A stretch of DNA of 64,000 nucleotides from CAVVUF01 sp963751425. GTDB lineage: Bacteria > Chloroflexota > Anaerolineae > Anaerolineales > UBA4823. The stretch spans positions 806,001 through 870,000 of the forward strand of contig CAVVUF010000001.1 in NCBI GenBank assembly GCA_963751425.1. The letters run 5' to 3'. Within the stretch, counting starts at the first letter, position 1, and each line of letters begins with the position of its first letter. Positions 28,251-38,828 of the stretch are shown piece after piece. The position numbers and the translations under genes were made by a program. The notes beneath the pieces were generated by a model, which was not told where the DNA came from, did no database searches, and saw nothing but the letters and a program-made list of their open reading frames with translations.

Positions 28251-31227
28251 ATGCGTCATCTAGATACAGAAGTGCTTGTAATTGGCGGTGGGGCCACTGG
28301 CACAGGGATAATTCGAGACCTTTCCCTGCGCGGTTTCAAAGCTGTGTTAGTCGAAAAGCGAGATTTAGCGCACGGCACAACCGGGCGATACCATGGACTG
28401 CTTCACAGCGGTGGGCGGTATGTCGTTAAAGATCCCCAGGCAGCCCAGGAATGCATCGACGAAAATAAAATCCTGAGAAAGATAATGCCTCAATGTATCG
28501 AGGATACAGGCGGATATTTTGTTCTCACCCCCTGGGATGAGCTGGAATATGCCCCCAAATTCATCGCAGGTTGTCAAAAAGCCGGGATACCTGTAGAAGA
28601 GATCTCTATATCTGAAATGCTGCGCCAGGAACCATCGTTAAATCCAAAAATTACGCGCTGTTTTCGGGTTCCAGATGCCTCAGCAGATTCCTTCCTGGCA
28701 GCCGACCTCAATGCCAATGCTGCTCGCCAATCTGGCGCTCTTGTCCTTACCTATCATGAAGTCATCCGCATGATCACAGCCGGCGACCAAAAATCTACAA
28801 ATCCAGAAAATCGCCGCGTGACCGGCGCCCTTTGCCTGGACCTGGTGACAGGTGAGGAAGTTTCCATTACCGCTGACCTGGTGGTGAACGCTTCGGGAGC
28901 CTGGGCTGGTAAGATCGCTGCTACAGCCGGGATCGGAATTCAGATTCGCCCCGGAAAAGGGATCATGCTGGCCATCAATCACCGGGTTGTAAACACAGTC
29001 ATCAATCGGTGCAAAATGCCTGCTGACGGCGATATCATCGTTCCAGCCCATACGGTGGCTGTCATCGGGACGACCGATGAACAGGTCAGCGATCCCGATC
29101 ATTTCGCCATCGAACCCCGGGAAATCGAGCTGATGTTAAGCGAAGGAGAAAAGTTAATCCCTGGCTTTAAAGAGCTGCGCTTCTTGCGTGCCTGGGCCGG
29201 TGTCCGCCCTCTTTTTCAAGAGGCAGATACGCAAGAATCTCGCGATATTACCCGTGCCTTCGTTCTCCTCGACCACGCTCAACGCGATGGAGTGGGCGGC
29301 CTCTTGACGATTACCAGTGGAAAATGGACCACCTACCGTAAAATGGCCGAAGTTACTGTGGATAAAGTGTGCGAAAAGCTCAACACACCTCGCCCTTGCC
29401 GTACTCACCTGGAAATTCTTCCATCTCCTGAGACCCACCACCATACTTTAGGGGCGCGTTTGTCGAACGTAGAAACCAAGCAGGATTTCCGTGAGCTGAT
29501 CTGTGAATGCGAATTGGCCACTTATCATGAAGTCGAAAAAGCCATCCTCTTCGGCAATGCCAACACCATTGATGATATCCGCAGGGATACTCGCCTTGGC
29601 ATGGGACCTTGCCAGGGAGGCTTCTGTACCATTCGAGCCGCAGGTATTTTGCACGAGCTTAAACAGACCCCGGTGATCCAGGCAAACGTGGCTTTACGTG
29701 ATTTTCTTCAAGAACGTTGGAAAGGCCTTCAGCCCACTCTATGGGGCCAGCAGCTGCGCCAGGAACGCCTGGATGAGCTGGTGTACCTGGATGTCTTAAA
29801 TGCCGGTCACCTGCCCGGGCCGTCGGAGTCAAATCTTAAATCCGAGCCTTATACCCAACCACAGGGAGGTAATCTCCAGGCAGCCCCTGTCATTCCATCT
29901 GCAGCAAGCGATTTTCAGCCCCCAATTACCAGGCATGACCCGTTGAAAGTTGATATCCTGGTCATCGGGGCGGGTCTTTCTGGATTGACAGCCGCCTGGC
30001 GCGCAGCTCTCTCTGGAAAACGCGTCCGCCTGGTATCAAAAGGCTGGGGGGCACATTATTGGGGTTCAGGATCCATCGATATCTTAGGGTGCTCATCGCC
30101 TGCGGGAGATTTGATCTCGCAAGAATTACGCGGCAGGCTGGAAGAGCTGGTCAAAAATAATCCACAGCATCCCTATGCGCTTGCCGGCTTAGAACGGTTG
30201 GAGACAGCTCTGAAAGCCTTTCAAGATTTGTGTCAGGCTTCAGGATATCCGCTCCAAGGATCATTAGAAAAAAATTGGTTATTGCCTACTGCGTTGGGGT
30301 CTTTGCGGCCTACGTGCCTGGCACCTGAAACGATGCTTGCAGGCGATGCAGCCAGCGCAAAGGCGACCGTCATCGTGGGTTTCGACCGGTACTATGACTT
30401 TTTTCCAGGGATGATCGCTGGTAATTTGGAAGCTCAGGGCATATCCGCTGCAGGGATCAAGCTGGACCTTCCCAGCCTGCGCGACAGGAAAACCTTGACC
30501 TCTCGGATATTAGCGCAATTTTTTGAAAACCCCGCTTTCCGTGAAGAGCTCGTGCAAGCCTTAAAGTCCAGGCTGCAAGGAGTGGTAAAACCAGGTCAAG
30601 AGATACGTTTCGGTTTTCCAGCCGTCCTGGGGTTAAAAAATACGCACCAAAATTGGAAAGATTTACAGGACCAATTGGAGTGTCCTGTCTTTGAGATTCC
30701 TGGTCTTCCTCCTTCCATCCCCGGTATGCGTTTACATCAAATTCTCTGCCAGGCTGTTCAGAAGGCCGGTGGCGTGATCTACGAAGGAATGCAGGTGGTT
30801 AAAGCGGATTGCTCCGCTGGTCAAATTCAAACAATTTGGAGTGAAGCAGCCGCTCGCCAAAAACCCCATCAGGCTCGTCATTTTGTCCTGGCCAGTGGAG
30901 GATTTCTTGGGAGGAGGCCTTGTAAAAACTTCGGCTGGCTTTCTCACTGAAACTATATTTGATTTACCCTTGCAATATCCCCCCGAAGGAGAGGCCTGGC
31001 TCCAAGAGCGCTTCTTTGCAGAAGGGGGGCAGCCAATTTATCGCAGTGGGATCGCCGTGGATAAAAACTTTCACCCCATTATTTCGCAAAACCGCCCACA
31101 ACTTGAAAATCTTTCGATCATCGGATCCAGCCTGGCAAATGCTGACCCAATCCGGGAACGGTCTCTAGAAGGAATTGCCCTGGCAACTGGCTATTCAGTG
31201 GGTGAGATGCTTGGAGAGACGCTATGA
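28251..31227 (+). CDS. glpA: Fused GlpA-GlpB glycerol-3-phosphate dehydrogenase, one frameshift
   Basis: About 991 residues after removing one base, close to E. coli GlpA (542) plus GlpB (419). Residues 1-390 are the FAD-binding GlpA oxidoreductase (VLVIGGGATGTGI, GLLHSGGRYVV). A BFD-like 2Fe-2S module follows with Cys418, Cys420, Cys454 and Cys459. From about 567 a second flavin domain starts (VDILVIGAGLSGLTAAW), which is GlpB. The frame breaks at GGG 30909-30911; one G too many turns ASGGFLGGGLVKTSAGF into an early stop at 30950. The enzyme oxidises glycerol 3-phosphate to dihydroxyacetone phosphate at the membrane through GlpC. AGGAGA precedes the ATG; its end overlaps glpC by 4 bases. Confidence 0.92.
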
Positions 31228-32493
31228 CCAAACACCTCGTTCAACACCCTGTCGAGATGACCCTGGATCAATGTATCAAATGCAATATCTGCACAACAGC
31301 CTGCCCGGTTTCAGCAGTCACTGACCTCTTCCCAGGTCCCAAATACGAAGCTCCCCAAGCTGGACGTTTCAGAGCACCAGGTCAATTTTCTCCTGATCTA
31401 TCCGTCGATTATTGCAGTGGCTGCCGGGTCTGCAATATGATCTGCCCTACAGGAGTCAAAATTGCTGAGATCAATGCCCGGGCACGCGCCTCCCTCGTTG
31501 CGCAAGGCAAAGTTCCCCTCAGGCTGCGCTTACGGAACAACCTAATCGCGCGCGCCGAGCTTGTGGGTAAATTAGGCCAGCCCATCTATCCCGTGGCGAA
31601 TTTCGCCCTAAATTTCAAGCCGGCTCGCTGGATCGTCGAAGTCACGCTAGGTATTCATCGCCAGGCTCCATTTCCCAGGCTGGCTGAACAGCGCTTCCGC
31701 ACCTGGTTCCGCCAACACCCAAAACCAGCTGCAGCGAAGCGGCAGATTGTCTATTTCCATGGCTGCTCAACGCAGTATTATGAGCCTCGGGTTGGGCGGG
31801 CTGCAGTGCATGTATTGGAAGCCAATGGCTACGAAGTACTCCTTCCTCCTCAAAACTGCTGCGGTTTACCTTTACTTTCCAACGGAGAGTTTCCCGCAGC
31901 GCGGAAATATCACACCAACAATGTCCGCCATCTGGTAGAGTATGCTCGGAAAGGGATCCCCATCATCGGAACTTCGACGAGCTGCACCTTGACCCTTAAA
32001 GAGGAAGCCCCTGAGCTGCTCGATATGCACGATGAGGATACCGAGCTTGTGGCGCGCATCGACCTTTGATTTCAATGAATTTTTACTCGATTTATTGGCA
32101 GAAGGTAGTCTCAAAAGAGATTTCAAACCCATTCCCCTCACCCTTGGATACCACATCCCCTGCCAATATCGCGGTCATCGTATGGGAAAACCCGGGTTAG
32201 AGCTGCTTGATCTGGTTCCAGACCTAAAGTTGATTGACAGCCAGGCCACCTGCTGCGGGATCGCGGGCACCTACGGCTACAAAAAAGAAAAATATCAGAT
32301 CGCCATGGAAGTAGGTCAACCGCTCTTTGATTTTATTCATGAAACAGGAGGGCCGGTCGTCGTTTGTGATAGCGAAACTTGTCGCTGGCAGATCACCCAT
32401 GCCACGGGTCTCCCAGCTGTCCATCCCGTTGAGCTGCTCGCCATCGCCTATGGTTTCAAACCTGAAGGTCCGCTGGCAAAACTTTTCTCATAA
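31224..32493 (+). CDS. glpC: Anaerobic glycerol-3-phosphate dehydrogenase subunit C, one frameshift
   Basis: About 422 residues after removing one base. Two 4Fe-4S ferredoxin motifs are present (Cys17/20/23/27 and Cys64/67/70/74), then two CCG domains (NCCGLPLL and TCCGIAGTYG). This is the membrane-anchoring electron-transfer subunit that passes electrons from GlpAB to the quinone pool. The first frame stops at 32069 after ELVARIDL; the second carries STFDFNEFLLDLLAEG onward. The extra base lies in 32052-32064, where there is no long homopolymer. The ATG overlaps the glpAB stop (ATGA), so the genes are translationally coupled. Confidence 0.92.
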
Positions 32494-32550
32494 GATATCC
32501 GTAGACTCTATTGAGTAACCAAAAATTATTGATATGAAAGGGAAAACAAC

Positions 32551-33660
32551 ATGAAAACAGGTGCAAAAACAATCGTAAGCGGGGTTATCATCGTCGTTAT
32601 TGGTCTGGTCTTGATCGGTGTGCTCATATCAGCAACCAGTAAATTCTTTTATATTCTCTCCAAGGTAGATCAAAACCAGGTCGGAGTTAAATTTCGGAGT
32701 GGAAAAATATATGAGATTGTTGGACCCGGAGTTTACAGCGATTTAGGCTTGTATGTGGAGCTGAAACGTGTTTCCAGCCAGGCGGTTCCCTTTTCAGTCA
32801 AAGATGAAGAAATCATTACCAGCGACAAGCAGCGGATCGGGCTAGAGGTATCCGGCACTTTCACGCGTCCAAGCCTGGCTGAAAAAGATCTGCTGCTTGC
32901 CAATTGGGCGAAATACAGCAATATCTATCTCTCTGATGAGCTGGCACAAGAACGGGTTGTTGACCTGACAAAGCAAGCCATGAAAGTTTGCGTGGGGACG
33001 CGTCCCTTTGACGATGCCATCATCGGCACTGCGCGGGATGTATTGCGCTCCTGTGTTGATGAAGAATTAAGCAAGTTGGCCGCTAATTTTGGCTTGTCGA
33101 TTGAAAACGTCGTCGTTCCCAATGTGGTTCTTTCTCCAGAAGTTCAAGCCGGCCTGGATGCCATTGTCCAAAGCCGCCTATCAACCGAAAAAGCTGCCCA
33201 AGATAAGTTAAAAGCAGATGCCGAAGCCTCAGCCGAACAAGCCCGCCAAGAAGGGGAAATCCGGGTTGCGCAAAGCCGCATCCAGGAAGAGACTCGCCAG
33301 CAAACCATTCTGGCTCAGCTAGAGCAGGAAAAATTAACCGCCCAAAAAGCGGTTATCGAAGCCGAAAAATCCAATGAGCTCTTATCTGCTCAGCAAGACC
33401 TGGCCATCAACAAAGCGGCAGCCCTGGCAGCCGCTGAAAAAGTGAAGGTGGAAATTGCCAAGGAAACCGCCCTGGCGGATCTCTATGCCAGGTACCCAAG
33501 CTATGTCACCTTGCAAATAGCTCTGGCCAATGCAGCCGCCCTCAAGCAAACCGATAAAGTTATCTTCACCATGGATGGCATGACCCCCACCCTGGTGATG
33601 CCTGGCCCTGGCATCACTCCGACGGTGGACACAACTCCCAGCCAAACGGTTCAGCCATAG
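32551..33660 (+). CDS. SPFH / prohibitin-like membrane protein
   Basis: A 369-residue protein with one N-terminal membrane segment (about residues 9-33) and then a band 7/SPFH domain (VGVKFRSGKIYEIVGPGVYSDLG). A long Ala/Glu/Gln-rich coiled coil follows (about 205-300), ending in a Pro/Thr-rich tail. Such proteins form ring-like or cage-like scaffolds in the membrane; no specific partner is known here. AAAGGGA precedes the ATG. It is 57 bases downstream of glpC and ends at the strong terminator, so it is probably the last gene of the glycerol run. A functional tie to the Glp enzymes is not shown. Confidence 0.88.
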   Translation: MKTGAKTIVSGVIIVVIGLVLIGVLISATSKFFYILSKVDQNQVGVKFRSGKIYEIVGPGVYSDLGLYVELKRVSSQAVPFSVKDEEIITSDKQRIGLEVSGTFTRPSLAEKDLLLANWAKYSNIYLSDELAQERVVDLTKQAMKVCVGTRPFDDAIIGTARDVLRSCVDEELSKLAANFGLSIENVVVPNVVLSPEVQAGLDAIVQSRLSTEKAAQDKLKADAEASAEQARQEGEIRVAQSRIQEETRQQTILAQLEQEKLTAQKAVIEAEKSNELLSAQQDLAINKAAALAAAEKVKVEIAKETALADLYARYPSYVTLQIALANAAALKQTDKVIFTMDGMTPTLVMPGPGITPTVDTTPSQTVQP

Positions 33661-33677
33661 AATTACAAGCTTCCAGA

Positions 33678-33722
33678 AAGGGATTTTGAGCATACCAAAG
33701 CTCAAAATCCCTTATATTTTTT
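33678..33722 (+). terminator. Rho-independent terminator ending the glycerol run
   Basis: A perfect 13-bp stem (33678-33690 with 33701-33713), a 10-base loop, and a T-rich tail to 33723. The tail ends three bases before the ATG of the next gene. Confidence 0.9.
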
Positions 33723-33725
33723 TCA

Positions 33726-35120
33726 ATGGAGTACAATCATTTGACATTCCCGATTACAGAAACGGTGCCTCGGCGCACAAAATTAGCTTATGGGGTTTCA
33801 GATCTCGGTTTTGCCCTGGTAGATACGACCATTGCAATTTTATATGCCATTTTTCTCACCGATGTTGTTGGTCTTTCCCCAGGTATTGCTGCTATCGCTA
33901 TTTTTGTCGGCCGCAGTTGGGATTATATCAACGACCCAATCATCGGTCATCTCACAGATCGCACTCGGACGCGTTGGGGCAGGCGGCGGCCTTATTTATT
34001 GTTCGGTTTTCTCCCCTTTGCTTTTTTCTTTACGATGCTGTGGTGGAAACCTCCCCTGGAAAGCCAGGCGCTCCTTGCAGTTTACTACAGCATTGCCTAT
34101 TTCCTGTACGACACCTCCATCACTTTTGTTTCGATGCCCTATTTTTGCCTCACTCCTGAGTTAACTCAAGATTATGACGAACGCACGACCCTGACCAGTT
34201 ATCGCATGGTTTTCTCGATCTTAGGCGGGTTGATTGCATTTACGGTCCCTTTGGCAATTATCGGCAGCATGCACCCTGAACATGCTAACCGGATTTTCAT
34301 TACTTGTGTTTTCATTGGTTTGTTCAGTGCTCTGCCTCTTTTAATAACTTTTTTTGGCACTCGCGAACGACCGGAGTTTCAAGCCCAAACGCAGCCAGGT
34401 CTCAAAGCATCCCTGCGGGCAGCCGTCCATAATCGACCATTTTTGTTCGCCTCAGGTATTTTCTTATTCACCTGGGTAGCCTTGGACATTGTCCAAACCA
34501 TGCTGCTGTACTTCCTGAAGTATCGAATGAACCTGGAAGAACAGAGTGACCTGGTGGCCGGAACGGTTTTTGTCATGGCACTGCTGACCTTACCATTTTG
34601 GGAAAAAATTTCCCGCCGCTTTGATAAACGTGCCGCGTACATTGCCGGAATGGCTTTTCTAATCGTCGTCATGCTGACATTGATCGTTGTAAATCCGGGC
34701 TGGGGATTGACAATCGTTGTCTTATTGGCTGCCCTGGCAGGCATCGGAGTGGGTGCCATGCACGTGCTGCCCTGGTCCATCATCCCCGACGCCATCGAAT
34801 GGGATGAGCTGGCTACAAATGAGCGTCATGAAGGTATGTTTTACAGCCTGGTCACTTTATTCAAAAAGATAGCCTCTTCCATCGCCCTGCCTCTCACTTT
34901 ACTCGTTTTGGAATGGAGCGGCTATGTCTCCAATGCCCCTGTTCAAACGCCCAGCGCTGTGCATGCCATCCAGGTGATGATTGGGATCGTTCCTTCGGTA
35001 TTCTTAATTCTAGGGATTATTTTTGCTTCCTTATACCCATTAAACCGGGAACGACATGCTCAAGTGCGCACCGAGCTTGCCGCCCGCCGTGCAAAAGCTT
35101 TACCAGCCTCTGATTCGTGA
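33726..35120 (+). CDS. GPH-family (MFS) glycoside/pentoside/hexuronide:cation symporter
   Basis: A 464-residue transporter with about 12 membrane segments. GPH hallmarks are present: KLAYGVSDLGFALVD, WDYINDPIIGHLTDRTRTRWGRRRPY and, in the second half, WSIIPDAIEWDELATNERHEGMFY. It imports a sugar or glycoside with Na+ or H+; the substrate is not readable. The first ATG (33726) lacks a Shine-Dalgarno site and lies directly after the terminator T-run. A leaderless mRNA or a later start such as TTG 33741 or GTG 33765 is possible, since similarity begins at about residue 17. It may be co-transcribed with the lipoprotein gene, which begins 16 bases after its stop. Confidence 0.9.
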   Translation: MEYNHLTFPITETVPRRTKLAYGVSDLGFALVDTTIAILYAIFLTDVVGLSPGIAAIAIFVGRSWDYINDPIIGHLTDRTRTRWGRRRPYLLFGFLPFAFFFTMLWWKPPLESQALLAVYYSIAYFLYDTSITFVSMPYFCLTPELTQDYDERTTLTSYRMVFSILGGLIAFTVPLAIIGSMHPEHANRIFITCVFIGLFSALPLLITFFGTRERPEFQAQTQPGLKASLRAAVHNRPFLFASGIFLFTWVALDIVQTMLLYFLKYRMNLEEQSDLVAGTVFVMALLTLPFWEKISRRFDKRAAYIAGMAFLIVVMLTLIVVNPGWGLTIVVLLAALAGIGVGAMHVLPWSIIPDAIEWDELATNERHEGMFYSLVTLFKKIASSIALPLTLLVLEWSGYVSNAPVQTPSAVHAIQVMIGIVPSVFLILGIIFASLYPLNRERHAQVRTELAARRAKALPASDS

Positions 35121-35136
35121 ATCGGGCTCTCATTCG

Positions 35137-36183
35137 ATGACACGCCTCCGGTCAACCAGGATTTTAAAAGAAGTTTTCATCGGCATACTCCTGCTCGCAG
35201 CCTGCGGGGTTAATTCTTCCCGTGATGGGGTTCATCCTCCCGAAATAGCTGTCCAGGAAATTCCGATCACCAAGCCTGCCTCGGGCCGCTCGGCTGAGAT
35301 TTCTGGGATGGCCTGGTATCAAGACACCCTGATTTTACTGCCCCAATTCCCTCATCGCTTTGGTGAAAAGGGTCAGGGAGCCTTATTTGCCTTGGATAAA
35401 TCCACGCTCCTCAGCTTTATCCAGGATGGAACCCCGGCAGTTCTAGATCCAAAGCTAATCGTGTTCGATGACGGCGGGCTGCGCTCAAAAATAAAAGGTT
35501 TCGAGGGATTTGAAGCAATTGCAGTTGAAGGCGAAAGGGTTTATTTAACGATCGAAGCCAGCCCTAGTGATACGATGAAAGGCTATCTCGTCACTGGCAG
35601 TGTCCAGCCTGATCTTTCAATGATAACCATAGATCCTGGCACCCTTGCGGAAATCCCTTTACAAGAAAATATCTCCAATTTGAGCGATGAAGCGCTCATC
35701 ATTTTTAAAGAAAAGATTTTCACATTCTATGAAGCCAATGGTAGAAAAGTGAATCCGGCACCCGTTTCACATCCCTTCGATTTGAATTTGGTTCTGCAAG
35801 AGAACCTTTCTTTCCCAAATATCGAATACCGGCTCACGGATGCAGCTCCGCCAGATAGCCAGGGTTTCTTTTGGATGATCAATTCTTTCTTTCCACCAGA
35901 CGAGCTGAAGCTTAAACCACAAGAAGATCTGCTGGCGGAGCGTTATGGTCAGGGCACGACCCATGCAGAAAATTTGACGGTCGAGCGGTTGGTCCAATTC
36001 CAGGTCCAGGATGATGAAATAATAATTGCCGATCAAGCTCCTCTTCAATTGCTTTTGGAAGGGGATGTTGCCCCGCGCAATTGGGAGGCGATTGCCCTGC
36101 TCGATAATATGGGCTTCTTGCTTGCTACCGATAAATTTCCCAGGACGATCTTGGGGTTTGTGCCTTTCGAGATTTCAAAATAA
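35137..36183 (+). CDS. Lipoprotein, possibly esterase-like/phytase-like beta propeller
   Basis: A 348-residue secreted lipoprotein. A short basic N terminus and a hydrophobic stretch end in the lipobox LLAAC with Cys23. The rest has repeated beta-strand-like segments (ISGMAWYQDTLILLPQFPHRFG, GFEGFEAIAVEGERVYLTIEA, NWEAIALLDNMGFLLATDKFP) that resemble the esterase-like phytase fold; I rate that as possible only. I use the ATG at 35137, because an upstream in-frame ATG at 35056 would overlap the transporter by 65 bases and hide the signal peptide. No clear ribosome-binding site. The role is unknown. Confidence 0.65.
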   Translation: MTRLRSTRILKEVFIGILLLAACGVNSSRDGVHPPEIAVQEIPITKPASGRSAEISGMAWYQDTLILLPQFPHRFGEKGQGALFALDKSTLLSFIQDGTPAVLDPKLIVFDDGGLRSKIKGFEGFEAIAVEGERVYLTIEASPSDTMKGYLVTGSVQPDLSMITIDPGTLAEIPLQENISNLSDEALIIFKEKIFTFYEANGRKVNPAPVSHPFDLNLVLQENLSFPNIEYRLTDAAPPDSQGFFWMINSFFPPDELKLKPQEDLLAERYGQGTTHAENLTVERLVQFQVQDDEIIIADQAPLQLLLEGDVAPRNWEAIALLDNMGFLLATDKFPRTILGFVPFEISK

Positions 36184-36199
36184 GAAGGATAATGGTCCT

Positions 36200-37741
36200 A
36201 TGAATCTAAACATACAGGAATACCGCAATAAAGTGCTTGGCTGTTGGCTGGGAAAAAATATAGGGGGAACATTAGGTGCACCCTTCGAATGGCGCAGGCA
36301 GGTAAATCAGGTATCATTTTATACGCAGGATCTTCAGGGCGAGCCATTGCCAAATGATGACCTGGATATCCAACTGCTCTGGTTAATTGCCTTGGAAGAA
36401 AAGGGCCTCGATTTGGATGAGCACACCCTGGCTGAATACTGGACGCTGTACGTCACCCCCCATTGGGCTGAATATGGAACAGCCAAGATCAACATGCGGG
36501 CAGGATTGATGCCCCCCCTCTCGGGTACGCTGCATAACGCATATAAAGATAGCTGCGGTTCTTTTATCCGCTCTGAGATATGGGCTTGTATCGCCCCCGG
36601 AAACCCTGATATTGCTGCCAGATACGCCTATCAAGATGCCATCCTTGATCATGGAAATGGCGAAGGAGTTTATGGGGAAATATTTTGTGCAGCTTTAGAA
36701 AGCGCCGCGTTCGTTGTCAATGATTTACCAGCCCTAATCGAGATTGGCTTATCCTATATTCCAGAGAACTGTGCTGTAGCTAATGCAATTCAAGATGCTG
36801 TGAATTCCTACCGCGCAGGAAAGTCATGGTTAGAAGCCCGCGACAGCATCCTTCGAAATTTCCGCGGTCTGACATTCATGAACTTGCCCCACCACACCTC
36901 CTCAGAGGACTGGAAGAAAGGTTTTGGAGATGGGCAGAGGGGTTGGGATGCTCCCTCGAACCTTGGATTGTTAGTGATTGGCTTACTCTATGGCGGTGAC
37001 GACTTTAGCCAAACGGTTTGCACCGCGGTCAATTGTGGCGAAGATACCGATTGCACCGGGGCGACAGCCGGATCGATCTGGGGGATTGTGCATGGCGCAC
37101 AAGGGATTCCACAAAATTGGATTATTCCCATCGGGCACAAAATTAAAACGGCTTGCTTGAACCTGGGTGAATTGGGGTATTTTGGAAACCAGCTTCCCGC
37201 CGATATCGATGATCTTACCCACAGGACCGAAAGAATCGCCCGGCAGGTCATTCTGCGCTACCACTTGAATACGGATCTCGTAGAAGACGAGCCAACCGAT
37301 CTAAAAAACCTCTCCAGCCACTCCTTGTTTGCTCAACCGAGTACAAAATGCTTGTTGAATAATTTACAAGGACCTCGGTTTCATTTCGATTTTTTCGATG
37401 TTGTGGTGGAATACCAGAATGGACCTTTGATTAATACCGAAATCCCAACATCTATAAAGATAAAAATCACCAATACGTATAAAGTCCAGGCGCGCCTGAA
37501 GCTTCACTGGTACACCCCAGAAGGATGGCAGGTATCCCCCTCAGGAGACTACCAACTTTTTTCTCTGCCAGCTTCCTTGGGTGAGACTGAAGAAGTCGAG
37601 TTTCAGGTAATATCTGCCGCGCATGATAGCACTCAAAGGGCGGTTTTAGAAATTGTGATCGACAGTCGTCCTGGGGTTATGTTAGTGCCGGTCATTTTGG
37701 TCAAGGATTATCATAAAGAACCCTCGTTGACAGCCAGTTAA
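36200..37741 (+). CDS. ADP-ribosylglycohydrolase-family protein with C-terminal Ig-like domain
   Basis: A 513-residue protein. The N-terminal part (about 1-380) has the DraG/ARH fold with its metal ligands: PNDDLDIQ (Asn52-Asp53-Asp54, Asp56) and GEDTDCTGATAG (Asp282, Asp284, Thr286). Family members remove ADP-ribose from proteins, DNA or small molecules, but many bacterial homologues near sugar genes have unproven substrates. Residues about 395-513 form a beta-rich tail (TSIKIKITNTYKVQARLKLHW, SLGETEEVEFQVI) like a NEW3/Ig-type domain, unusual for this family. No signal peptide. AGAAGGA precedes the ATG at 36200; the upstream in-frame ATG at 36026 lies inside the lipoprotein gene. Confidence 0.85.
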   Translation: MNLNIQEYRNKVLGCWLGKNIGGTLGAPFEWRRQVNQVSFYTQDLQGEPLPNDDLDIQLLWLIALEEKGLDLDEHTLAEYWTLYVTPHWAEYGTAKINMRAGLMPPLSGTLHNAYKDSCGSFIRSEIWACIAPGNPDIAARYAYQDAILDHGNGEGVYGEIFCAALESAAFVVNDLPALIEIGLSYIPENCAVANAIQDAVNSYRAGKSWLEARDSILRNFRGLTFMNLPHHTSSEDWKKGFGDGQRGWDAPSNLGLLVIGLLYGGDDFSQTVCTAVNCGEDTDCTGATAGSIWGIVHGAQGIPQNWIIPIGHKIKTACLNLGELGYFGNQLPADIDDLTHRTERIARQVILRYHLNTDLVEDEPTDLKNLSSHSLFAQPSTKCLLNNLQGPRFHFDFFDVVVEYQNGPLINTEIPTSIKIKITNTYKVQARLKLHWYTPEGWQVSPSGDYQLFSLPASLGETEEVEFQVISAAHDSTQRAVLEIVIDSRPGVMLVPVILVKDYHKEPSLTAS

Positions 37742-37806
37742 TAAAGGGTGTACACTAACGCAGCATTAAAATCTCTACCTCGTAAACGAAGATCATCCCT
37801 CTATTT

Positions 37807-38723
37807 ATGCCTTTCATAACACTCACGCATGGGAATGTCTCCTGGACGAATATTGTCCATCCCGACCAGCAGGATATGGATAAGCTGGCTGCTTTATATC
37901 CTCAATTCCACCCCTTAACTTAAAAGACAGCCTGACGCTGTTGGAAATCCCGAAGCTGGACCATTACGACGACTATCTATTCTTAGTCATCCATATGCCA
38001 TTCTGGGATGAAGCTGTGCAAATCTCCCGCCGGGCAGAGGTCGACATTTTTATCACCAAAGGGGTCTTGATCACCTCACACCGTGGGGAGTTAAAGTTAA
38101 TCAACGAAATCTTCACTCGCCTGCAAACGGATTCGAGTGCGCAAGCCGTAAAAATAGAGCAAGGCGCCAGCCCTCTGCTCTACTACTTGTTAGACCAGCT
38201 TGTCGATTACTGCCGCCCAATCGTGCAAAAAGTCGGTCAAAATATTCAACATATTGAGCTGAGTATTTTTCAATCCAACACGCGTCACCTCTTACACGAT
38301 ATTGCCATCGTTCGCCGGGATGTCATAGCCCTGCGCAGCATTCTCAAACCCCAGTTGCAAATCTTTGATCAATTGGAAAAAGGCACTTGGGCCTTTATTC
38401 ACACGGATCTGGATCCTTATTGGAGTGATATTGGCGACCACCTATCCCATTTATGTGTCACACTGGATGAATTTGCCGAAGTGATCACCGGATTATCGGA
38501 GACTGCTGATACTTTAGCCTCTCATCGCATTGACGAGGTGATCCGGTTACTGACTGTTGTCACGGTGATTACCCTACCGATCACCGTTCTCTCGACGCTG
38601 TTTGGGATGAATATTGTCATGCCATACGCAGATTATCCACATTTATTCTATACGGTTACGTTTTTAGGCATTTTTTTAGCCGGTTTGCTTCTGTGGTTCT
38701 TGAATAGGAAAAGGTGGCTTTGA
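37807..38723 (+). CDS. corA: CorA-family divalent metal transporter, one frameshift
   Basis: About 305 residues after adding one base. The soluble N-terminal domain carries FHPLNLKDSL and DHYDDYLFLVIHMPFWDE. A long helix follows, then two C-terminal membrane helices around the GMN selectivity motif (TLFGMNIVMP). CorA pentamers import Mg2+, Co2+ or Ni2+; without further data Mg2+ is the default. The first frame stops at 37921 after FHPLT. Adding one C in the C4 run at 37911-37914 restores the match. The second frame alone would start at TTG 37941 and lack the first 40 residues. No M-box leader fits in the 65-base upstream gap. Confidence 0.88.
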
Positions 38724-38828
38724 TCATACTCATTGAACGATCTGGTTGGGCGGCGGGGCAGCCGGCTGGCTAGGCACCCTTGGCTTTGTTTTCTAATTAC
38801 ATAAAGAAAGGCCACAAGAGGAGTCTTA

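Noticed and set aside
36026..36199. Longer start for the ADP-ribosylglycohydrolase
   Set aside because: It lies inside the preceding lipoprotein gene and has no ribosome-binding site; the ATG at 36200 does.
37742..37806. Mg2+ riboswitch upstream of corA
   Set aside because: The gap is only 65 bases, too short for an M-box or mgtA-type leader, and no such fold is seen.
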